A stretch of 10,888 bases of DNA, taken from assembly GCA_900557285.1 (NCBI GenBank), contig USSJ01000017.1, positions 1-10,888 of the forward strand. Direction: 5' to 3'. The stretch's first letter is position 1. Each line of letters opens with the position of its first letter. The stretch is from an uncultured Clostridia bacterium (GTDB lineage Bacteria; Bacillota; Clostridia; Christensenellales; Borkfalkiaceae). A program made the translations under genes and the position numbers. Below the pieces are notes generated by a model. The model made no database searches. It was not told the DNA's origin and saw only the letters and a list, made by a program, of their open reading frames with translations. Positions 5,658-10,888 of this stretch are shown piece by piece.

Positions 5658-6764
5658 TCACTCCTTTTTACCGCCGTTTACGGCAATGCTCGGCTTTTCT
5701 CTTTTCTTTTTCCGCAGAAGAAGGGCAAGTGCCGGCAGCAACAGTGCGAAAAATGCGAAAACGTACCATAATTTTTGCGTCATCAGTGTCTGTATTTCGA
5801 GGTATGCCTGGTTGAAAAACAGGATGAACAGGAGTACAAGTACGCTGATGGCGGCCGCAGGAAACGCGGGCTTTACGGAAAACGCCTGTGCGGCGCAATG
5901 CGCGCTCAGCTGCAGAGGCATGCAGAGGGCAAAGAGGAGCACCAGGGAAAGGGCAAACACGAACAGCAAATCGATCCTGCCCAGCGATGTAAATGCGGTG
6001 GCGTATTTGGAGATATGCGCCAGAGCATTTTGCTGTAAGATGGAAATGTCCGAAAAGATCCCGTAAAAAACGGCGAGGAAGAAAAGAACGATCGCCGCGC
6101 CGATCGCATAAGCGGAAAGAATTTTGACGGCGCTTTTCTTTTCGTAATGGAAATTTCCCAAAAATAAGAGCATGTACGCGGCGCCGCTGAACCAGTTCAT
6201 GCTTTCGGCGGCGCTTCGGAAAATATTTCCCGCGCCCGTCGCTCCGACGGGCAGAAGCGCCGTGAAATCCGCTTCGGGCACGGCGAGCAAAAGAAGAACG
6301 GGAATGCAAACGGCAAAAACAGGCATGGACAGATCGGTAACCCTTCCGATGCTGCGCAGCCCTTTGGTACAGGCATACAGGCAGACGGCGACAAACGGTA
6401 TAAAACTCAGGAAAGAGGGTACGTTCTCATAAAAAACCTGCAAAATGAACCCGCGCTGTTCGAGAACGGGGAGCAGGGCCGAAAAGAGAAAATAAAGGGA
6501 AAACAGAAAGTATACGGCACGCGCGATAAAATTTCCGAACGTGTTTTGCAAAAGCTCAAAGAACGTGAGATCGGTTTTTTTTGCGAGCAAGAGGAGGAGC
6601 GAAATGACGGCAAACTCTGCGGCAAAGCTTAGAAATGCGGATAAGACGAGATCGTTTCTTGCGTGAAAGGAGAGAGTCGCAGGATAGACAAGCATGCGCG
6701 TTACGGGCAGAACTGCGGCAAAAAGAAAGCAAATTTGTCGGATATTCAAGGCTTTTTCGTTCAT
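5658..6764 (-). CDS. gerB: GerB-family spore germination permease
   Basis: GerB is the APC-superfamily membrane subunit that helps form the nutrient-binding site of the germinant receptor in the spore inner membrane. The 368-aa product is almost entirely hydrophobic, with about ten transmembrane segments, the usual number and length for the Spore_permease family. Typical features are the N-terminal IRQICFLFAAVLPVTRMLVYPA stretch and the LRSIGRVTDLSMP segment before the sixth helix. A basic tail (LRKKKREK) ends the protein. ATG 6764 overlaps the gerA stop in an ATGA arrangement and has GGAG close upstream inside gerA, so the two are translationally coupled. gerC follows after 3 bp. Ligand specificity cannot be read from the sequence. 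Confidence 0.92.
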   Translation of the reverse strand: MNEKALNIRQICFLFAAVLPVTRMLVYPATLSFHARNDLVLSAFLSFAAEFAVISLLLLLAKKTDLTFFELLQNTFGNFIARAVYFLFSLYFLFSALLPVLEQRGFILQVFYENVPSFLSFIPFVAVCLYACTKGLRSIGRVTDLSMPVFAVCIPVLLLLAVPEADFTALLPVGATGAGNIFRSAAESMNWFSGAAYMLLFLGNFHYEKKSAVKILSAYAIGAAIVLFFLAVFYGIFSDISILQQNALAHISKYATAFTSLGRIDLLFVFALSLVLLFALCMPLQLSAHCAAQAFSVKPAFPAAAISVLVLLFILFFNQAYLEIQTLMTQKLWYVFAFFALLLPALALLLRKKKREKPSIAVNGGKKE

Positions 6765-8248
6765 GATTTCTCCTTTTCCGCCTGCGCTGCATTTTTTTTG
6801 CGGAGGCGCGTGCGGTTTTTCGGTTCAAAGACCTGCGGACGCTTGCGGAGCGAGAACAGATCGGCTTTGTAGACGGAATCGCGCAGATCTTGCCGTATCA
6901 GCGGAGAAAAGGGCGCAAGCAGAGGGGTTCCCCAGCTGTCGGACGATACGAGATAGTACGCAAGAAGGCCTGTGAGCAAAATAACGCCGTAGATCCCGAT
7001 GCTCCCTGCGGCGACGAGGTATGCCATCCGTATAACGGAGATCGTGCCGGTGAGGTCGGGAACGGTATAGGCGGAAATTCCGGACAGGGCAATGATAATG
7101 ATGGCGGGAGAAGAGACCAGTCCCGCCTTGACGGCGGTATCGCCGAGGACAAGCGCGCCGATGACGGATAAGGCGAGCGCAACGTATTTCGGCATGCGGA
7201 TGCTGGCTTCGATGAGCACTTCCAATACGATCAGCAGAAAAAACATTTCAAGGCTGGGAGATAAAGGGATCCCGCGGATCCCGCCGGAAATCGTCATGAG
7301 CAGGCCGAAAGGTAAAAGCTGCAGCCGAAACAGCTGGGCGGCTACGTACATGGCGGGCAAAAATACCGCCACCAGTACCGCTAAAAGGCGCAGAATGCGG
7401 CTGAACGTAGCGCGCACGGGCGATACAAAATAGTCCTGCGCGCTCTGAAAATCTTCGGCGAGCATATAGGGCAGGGTCAGGGCGATGGGCGAGCCGTCCA
7501 CCAGAATCCCGATGCGGCCTTCCAGCATTTTTGCGCACAGGATATCCGGCTTTTCGGTCGTTCCTGCCTGTTTAAACACGGAATGGGGGCGATCGGTCAA
7601 AAATTGAGCGATATACGAAGAGTCGGGTACGCCGTCGATTTCGGTTTCCTGTATGCGTGCGCATACCTTTTTCACCAGAGATTCGTCCGCGATCCCTTTC
7701 AGATACGCCACACAGACTGCCGTTCCGCTCTGTCTGCCCACGGTCAGCGTTTCAAACTGCAGGTTCGGCGTTTTGAAACGGCGGCGGATGAGGCTTATGT
7801 TCGTTTTGACGTCCTCGATAAACCCTTCGCGCGGGCCTTTTACCGTGATCGCCGTCTGCGGTTCCATCACCGCGCGGAGCGCAACCTTTTTTGTACCCAA
7901 AATAATGGCGCCTTCGATCCCGTCGATCAATAGCGCGGGATTCCCCGAAAGAATTTCAAAGGCCGCCGTTTCCGCGTCGTCCGCTTCTTTCAGTTCGGGA
8001 AACAGCAGAAGTTTCTCCGCTTCACGGCGCGTTTTCGGTGCGTTTGCCTGCGCCAGCGGCCTTGCCGCCAGTTCGCCGAGCAATTCTTTATCCGTGATCC
8101 CGTCCGCATACACGGCGGCGCAAAGTTTTTTGTCCGCGGTTTCAAATCTGTAAACCAGTATATCCTGCGCAGAAAGTATTTCTTTCAGGCTCTGAATGTT
8201 CTTTTCGGCGTCCGACAGGAGAGGCCGTTTTTTGTCTTTCTTTTCCAC
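6761..8248 (-). CDS. gerA: GerA-family spore germination protein
   Basis: GerA is the large subunit of the germinant receptor, with a soluble N-terminal domain followed by a membrane domain. I choose GTG 8248, giving 495 aa, close to the usual size. From there the protein begins EKKDKKRPLLSDAEKNIQSLKEIL, like other GerA N-termini, and includes GPREGFIEDVKTNISLIRRRF, DGSPIALTLPYMLAEDFQSAQDYF and about five C-terminal helices with LPAMYVA, IPLSPSLEMFFLLIVLEVL and EASIRMP. The frame remains open up to 8416, but that upstream end coincides with a promoter -35 box and its residues look non-coding. The GTG has no clear Shine-Dalgarno site, so the start is uncertain. It overlaps gerB by 4 bp and is first in gerA-gerB-gerC. 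Such operons are usually forespore (sigma-G) controlled; I see only a sigma-A-like promoter. Confidence 0.92.
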   Translation of the reverse strand: MEKKDKKRPLLSDAEKNIQSLKEILSAQDILVYRFETADKKLCAAVYADGITDKELLGELAARPLAQANAPKTRREAEKLLLFPELKEADDAETAAFEILSGNPALLIDGIEGAIILGTKKVALRAVMEPQTAITVKGPREGFIEDVKTNISLIRRRFKTPNLQFETLTVGRQSGTAVCVAYLKGIADESLVKKVCARIQETEIDGVPDSSYIAQFLTDRPHSVFKQAGTTEKPDILCAKMLEGRIGILVDGSPIALTLPYMLAEDFQSAQDYFVSPVRATFSRILRLLAVLVAVFLPAMYVAAQLFRLQLLPFGLLMTISGGIRGIPLSPSLEMFFLLIVLEVLIEASIRMPKYVALALSVIGALVLGDTAVKAGLVSSPAIIIIALSGISAYTVPDLTGTISVIRMAYLVAAGSIGIYGVILLTGLLAYYLVSSDSWGTPLLAPFSPLIRQDLRDSVYKADLFSLRKRPQVFEPKNRTRLRKKNAAQAEKEKS

Positions 8249-8387
8249 ATCCGCATTGTGTGCATTCGGACAGAAAATATGCCGCCGACACAAAGCATAG
8301 CCCGAACCCGATGCGCTTCTTTGCCTTTTTTCTGTTTTTTTCCATGCCTTTCGCCTTGTCTGACCGCGGGAAAAACTTTTGCTTTGT

Positions 8388-8416
8388 TTATAAGACAGGC
8401 GGCCGCAAAAGGTCAA
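8388..8416 (-). promoter_or_regulatory. Possible promoter of the ger operon
   Basis: On the minus strand TTGACC (8411-8416) is followed after 17 bp by TTATAA (8388-8393). It lies between the terminator of the preceding gene and gerA, about 140 bp upstream of GTG 8248 and about 40 bp upstream of an alternative ATG at 8345. The match is sigma-A-like; I see no good sigma-G match here. Confidence 0.45.
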
Positions 8417-8520
8417 AAGCGTTTGTGCGGCCGCATTGTCATGGTTGGCGTTTCACACTTACTTGCGGTGCCGTTTTTTTGTTGGCGCAGTATTTTTTGT
8501 GATTTTGGGCTTTGTTGGAT

Positions 8521-8558
8521 AAAAAAACGGCGGCGCGCAAACTGCGCGCTGCCGCCGT
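8521..8558 (-). terminator. Intrinsic terminator after the 169-aa membrane protein gene
   Basis: On the minus strand the GC-rich arms 8546-8557 and 8528-8538 form an 11-bp stem with one bulge, followed by seven Ts (8527-8521). It lies 13 bp past the stop codon of the gene ending at 8571 and separates it from the ger operon. Confidence 0.85.
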
Positions 8559-8570
8559 AACGGGAGAAAA

Positions 8571-9080
8571 TCAATTGTTCAGACTGTTCAAGGTTCTGCA
8601 AAGCAGCGAATACAGGGTCTCTGCCATCGTTTCGCCTGCAATTTCTTTTAAAATTTCCAAGGCGCGGTCGGAATTTTCTTCCGCCACGGCCTGTTCCAGC
8701 TCGACGGCCGTTTCGTCGCTGATTTCGCCGTAATCCGCAAGCAGAGCTTTTACGCAGGCGGCCCGTATGCCGACGGATTCGCCGCTCGCGGTAAACTGTT
8801 CATACACGACTTGTATGACCGTTGCCAGTGAACCGCAGGTAATTCCGGCGCTCAGCGCCGAATTCCAATTCATGCCGGCAGGCCCGCTGACTGCCGCCGC
8901 ATAGGCGGTGTAGAGCAGGGCACCGAGCAAAAAAGGCAAAAACGTTGCGAGTTTGCTTTTTTTAAGATTTTTGAGCAGGGTCTTGCGTAGCAGCAGGTTG
9001 ATTCCCCAGACAGCCGCGCCGATGATTGCCACGTCCGCATTGAACTGACGGATGTAACCGAAAAACTGTAAAAAATCCAT
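8571..9080 (-). CDS. Membrane protein of unknown function
   Basis: I do not recognise a family. The 169-aa product has three likely transmembrane helices: about residues 17-31 (VAIIGAAVWGINLLL), 46-64 (FLPFLLGALLYTAYAAAV) and 74-93 (SALSAGITCGSLATVIQVVY). A basic loop KTLLKNLKKSK lies between the first two. The C-terminal 65 residues are soluble, helical and acidic (DETAVELEQAVAEENSDRAL). The layout of short helices with a charged soluble tail is reminiscent of phage-holin-like proteins, but nothing confirms this. ATG 9080 is preceded by AAAGGCGG at usable spacing. The gene is monocistronic, with its own promoter at 9203-9230, a hairpin-rich leader and a strong terminator at 8521-8558. Codon use matches its neighbours. 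Confidence 0.8.
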   Translation of the reverse strand: MDFLQFFGYIRQFNADVAIIGAAVWGINLLLRKTLLKNLKKSKLATFLPFLLGALLYTAYAAAVSGPAGMNWNSALSAGITCGSLATVIQVVYEQFTASGESVGIRAACVKALLADYGEISDETAVELEQAVAEENSDRALEILKEIAGETMAETLYSLLCRTLNSLNN

Positions 9081-9124
9081 TTCATACCGCCTTTCGGGGA
9101 AGCGATCCGTGTCCTTCTCGTTTG

Positions 9125-9175
9125 GCGCCGCGCCGAAAAGGCGCGGCGCGCGTTCGGGGCGGAAGGCTTCCGCCC
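9125..9175 (-). promoter_or_regulatory. Two stable hairpins in the 5' leader
   Basis: The roughly 115-nt leader between the promoter at 9203 and the gene starting at 9080 holds two perfect stems: 9157-9164 with 9168-9175 (GGGCGGAA/TTCCGCCC, 3-nt loop) and 9125-9134 with 9140-9149 (GCGCCGCGCC/GGCGCGGCGC, 5-nt loop). Neither is followed by a T-run on the minus strand, so they are not ordinary terminators. They may stabilise the mRNA or regulate it; no riboswitch class is recognised. Confidence 0.5.
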
Positions 9176-9202
9176 GTAGATTTGATTTCCCGCCGCGATC
9201 TT

Positions 9203-9230
9203 ATTATAACCTCGCTTTTTTCCGTTTCAA
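9203..9230 (-). promoter_or_regulatory. Sigma-A promoter of the 169-aa membrane protein gene
   Basis: On the minus strand TTGAAA (9225-9230) is followed after 16 bp by a perfect TATAAT (9203-9208). The transcript would start near 9196, giving a leader of about 115 nt. Confidence 0.75.
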
Positions 9231-9303
9231 AACCTCGCCGACAACTTTTAAGCAGAAATCAAAATGTTTTACGGGGTGCTTCACGATGTAGGCCTGCTTT
9301 GCA

Positions 9304-9329
9304 ATCGGCATACAATTTTATAAGCCGAT
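9304..9329. repeat. Short inverted repeat
   Basis: ATCGGC (9304-9309) and GCCGAT (9324-9329) flank an AT-rich 14-bp centre. It lies between degV and the membrane protein gene. It could be an operator or a weak hairpin; no adjacent promoter makes the choice clear. The rest of 9231-9429 shows nothing I can name. Confidence 0.3.
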
Positions 9330-9429
9330 AAGTTGCTCTGCGCGAAAACTATTTGCGGAAACAGTAAATAAAAACATACGCGAAAATGTGTGGAAGGAAG
9401 ATTGAACAGGGGAAAAATCTGTAAAAAAT

Positions 9430-9511
9430 AAAAGCCGCGCGTCGGCGGCGATTCCCTGCGAAAGTCTGGCTGACTTTTTAAGGTAATATCGCGTTGCGAC
9501 GCGCAGCTTTT
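9430..9511. terminator. Long nested inverted repeat downstream of degV, probable terminator
   Basis: Arms 9430-9444 (AAAAGCCGCGCGTCG) and 9497-9511 (CGACGCGCAGCTTTT) pair over 15 bp with a single mismatch that is a G-U wobble in the minus-strand RNA. Inside are a small AAAGTC/GACTTT stem (around 9460-9477) and a GCGAT/ATCGC pair. Read on the minus strand, the 3' arm runs into TTTTATTTTTT, so it can end degV transcripts; on the plus strand a T-run follows too. The 52-nt branched interior is larger than in a simple terminator. Confidence 0.5.
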
Positions 9512-9600
9512 TAAAAAATGACATTTTAAATGTATGAAAAAATTTTCTGAAAACAGGGCAGGAAAGTGCGGCGCCCTGCAATGCGCAAGGAGGCGGAGGG

Positions 9601-10488
9601 TCAGTCTTTACGGACTTTGCCGAGGAAGAACAAGGCAACCGTGCCGGGGCCGGTATGGGCGCCGATGGTCGTTCCGACGTCGAAAATTTCCACTTTATTT
9701 TTCAGGGCGGGAATATATTTTTCGACGAGATTTTTCACGGCCACAGCGTCGTCCAAGCAAGCGGCGTGTGAAATGTAGCATCTGCCGTTGTAGGCGGTGC
9801 CGTTGTCGGCGTATTCGACCATTGTCGCGGCGATTTCCTGAATAACTTTAGCCTTTGTGCGGATCTTGCGGCGCGGGATCAGCCGTCCGAGATTATCCAT
9901 GTTCAAAAGGGGACAGATACGGAAGATCGTACCAAACCATCCCATGGCTTTGGAAATTCTTCCGCCGCGCACGTAGAAAGTAAGATCGGTCGAGAAAAAC
10001 CAATGATTGACGCGCAGGCGGTTCTGTTCTGCCCATTCTGCAAGTTGCGCTGCGCTCATGCCTTGGTCGCGTCGGTCGGCAAGTTCTTCCATGAATAGCC
10101 CGTATCCCGAAGACGCGCCCAAGGAATCCACAATATATACTTTGCGGTCGGGAAACTTTTCTTCCATGGCTTTTTGTGCGATCAGAGCGGAATTATACGA
10201 TCCTGAAATCCCGGAGGAAAGCGATACATAAACGACGTCTTTGCCGCTCTCCAGCCAGGGAGTAAATGCTTTTTCAAATTCATCCGCATTTGTCTGCGAA
10301 GTGCGCGTCATGGCGCCGCGCGCCATAGCCGCGTAAAAATCAGGATAGGTGATCGTCTGACCCAGATCGTCCGTGTATTCCTTTCCGTCCAGGAAAAAAT
10401 GAAAAGGAATATATTCGATGTTCCGTTCTTTCAGCCTCTGTGCCGAAAGATCTGCGGTAGAACCGCAGCATAAAATATAGTTTTGCAT
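9601..10488 (-). CDS. DegV family fatty-acid-binding protein
   Basis: DegV proteins (FakB-like) bind a fatty acid between two alpha/beta domains and, with a FakA kinase, can deliver it for phosphorylation and membrane lipid synthesis. The 295-aa product matches family length. It begins with the usual beta-strand and STADL (10-14), has RTSQTNADEF with the family TSQ near 63-65, the VSLSSGISGSYNSA phosphate/carboxyl-binding block at 88-101, FYVRGGRISK in the middle, and IGAHTGPGTVALFFLGK at the C-terminus. AAAGGAG lies 8 nt before ATG 10488. It is monocistronic on the minus strand: about 400 bp upstream carry no gene, and the structured repeat at 9430-9511 lies about 90 bp beyond the stop. No fakA is in the window, and the bound lipid cannot be told from sequence. 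Confidence 0.94.
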   Translation of the reverse strand: MQNYILCCGSTADLSAQRLKERNIEYIPFHFFLDGKEYTDDLGQTITYPDFYAAMARGAMTRTSQTNADEFEKAFTPWLESGKDVVYVSLSSGISGSYNSALIAQKAMEEKFPDRKVYIVDSLGASSGYGLFMEELADRRDQGMSAAQLAEWAEQNRLRVNHWFFSTDLTFYVRGGRISKAMGWFGTIFRICPLLNMDNLGRLIPRRKIRTKAKVIQEIAATMVEYADNGTAYNGRCYISHAACLDDAVAVKNLVEKYIPALKNKVEIFDVGTTIGAHTGPGTVALFFLGKVRKD

Positions 10489-10888
10489 ACTAAAAACTCC
10501 TTTTCTGTGTTAATCTATACGCTCGCATTATGTGAGTGCGTTCTTTGCTTGCATTTCGCCCTGTTTGGGCTTTCTGTCTGTTTAAGCTTCTTTTGGCATT
10601 AAAAGACTGCATAGATTTTTCAAAACGACAATAAAAAAACAAAGCAAATTATTTACTCTGTGTTCTTGTTTCGTTTTTTCCGAACTGCAAAAGCCGCGAC
10701 AAAAAGCATCCTTATGAGGAAAAACAGACAATAAACTTTATAAAAGCCGCGTTTCATTTCCTGTAAAATAAAAAAAGTTGAGCCGGGCGGCGCTTTCTGA
10801 TGTGTTCAAACAGCTATGATAGATTTTATTTTTAAAAATGAAAGTTACAATAAGCAGCGCACAAAAAACGAAAAACATTCAGCGTCAG
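10489..10888. other. AT-rich stretch without a recognised gene
   Basis: Apart from the degV ribosome binding site just right of 10488, I find no reading frame of useful size and no clear promoter, riboswitch or terminator. AAAAGCCGCG occurs twice here (near 10689 and 10744) and once in the repeat at 9430. The degV promoter must lie somewhere here, but no good -35/-10 pair stands out. Confidence 0.5.

Noticed and set aside
4926..5771. Long plus-strand ORF (281 codons) opposite gerC and gerB
   Set aside because: It is antisense to clearly conserved genes, with no ribosome binding site and no recognisable protein; it is a shadow of GC-biased codons.
9480..9512. T-box-like string AAGGTAATATCGCG on the plus strand followed by a T-run
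   Set aside because: It resembles AGGGTGGTACCGCG only loosely, the essential TGG that pairs with the tRNA CCA end is missing, and no plus-strand gene follows.
10555..10580. Small GCCC/GGGC hairpin followed by Ts upstream of degV
   Set aside because: The stem is only 4 bp and the T-run is interrupted; this is too weak to call a terminator.
1..10888. CRISPR array, tRNA genes, insertion sequence with terminal repeats
   Set aside because: No regularly spaced repeats, no tRNA-like folds with a TTCGA arm, and no transposase reading frame were found on either strand.

Overview
The window looks like a chromosomal segment of a spore-forming Bacillota, most likely a Clostridia member of moderate GC. 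The signs are a tilS-hpt pair, a ribosomal protein L27 with the Bacillota-type N-terminal extension, and a gerA-gerB-gerC spore-germination operon. There are no tRNA or rRNA genes, no CRISPR array and no intact mobile element.

Layout. Positions 1 to about 290 are AT-rich and hold, on the minus strand, a piece of a MupG/DUF871-family gene, quite unlike the GC-richer DNA that follows. The break falls inside the 5' end of tilS, so it is either an assembly chimera or a recombination scar. On the plus strand follow tilS and hpt (overlapping by 16 bp), then a separate unit with a near-consensus promoter, a structured leader, rplU (TTG start) and rpmA, closed by an intrinsic terminator.

Positions 3008-4454 contain no convincing protein gene but are far from empty. 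They hold a second strong hairpin, a short run of 12-bp tandem repeats, and an apparent minus-strand transcription unit of about 865 nt. That unit has a near-perfect sigma-A promoter at 4248-4275, a perfect 13-bp terminator hairpin with a U-tract at 3378-3415, several perfect hairpins in its 3' half, and two 10-codon ORFs with good Shine-Dalgarno sites. It could be a large structured non-coding RNA or the relic of a small element. Just upstream of its promoter, about 20 nt past gerC, is a short relic of leucyl-tRNA synthetase.

From 4455 to 10488 all genes are on the minus strand. In order of transcription they are a DegV-family lipid-binding protein (9601-10488); a 169-residue membrane protein of unknown function with its own promoter, a GC-rich hairpin leader and a terminator (8571-9080); and the tightly packed germination-receptor operon gerA-gerB-gerC (8248 down to 4455). 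Its GerC lacks the usual lipobox cysteine. The last 400 bases contain no gene I can support.

How the genes fit together: tilS and hpt are neighbours in many Bacillota (tRNA-Ile decoding and purine salvage), but the usual ftsH does not follow them here. rplU and rpmA supply two large-subunit proteins. The three Ger proteins would form one nutrient germinant receptor in the spore inner membrane.
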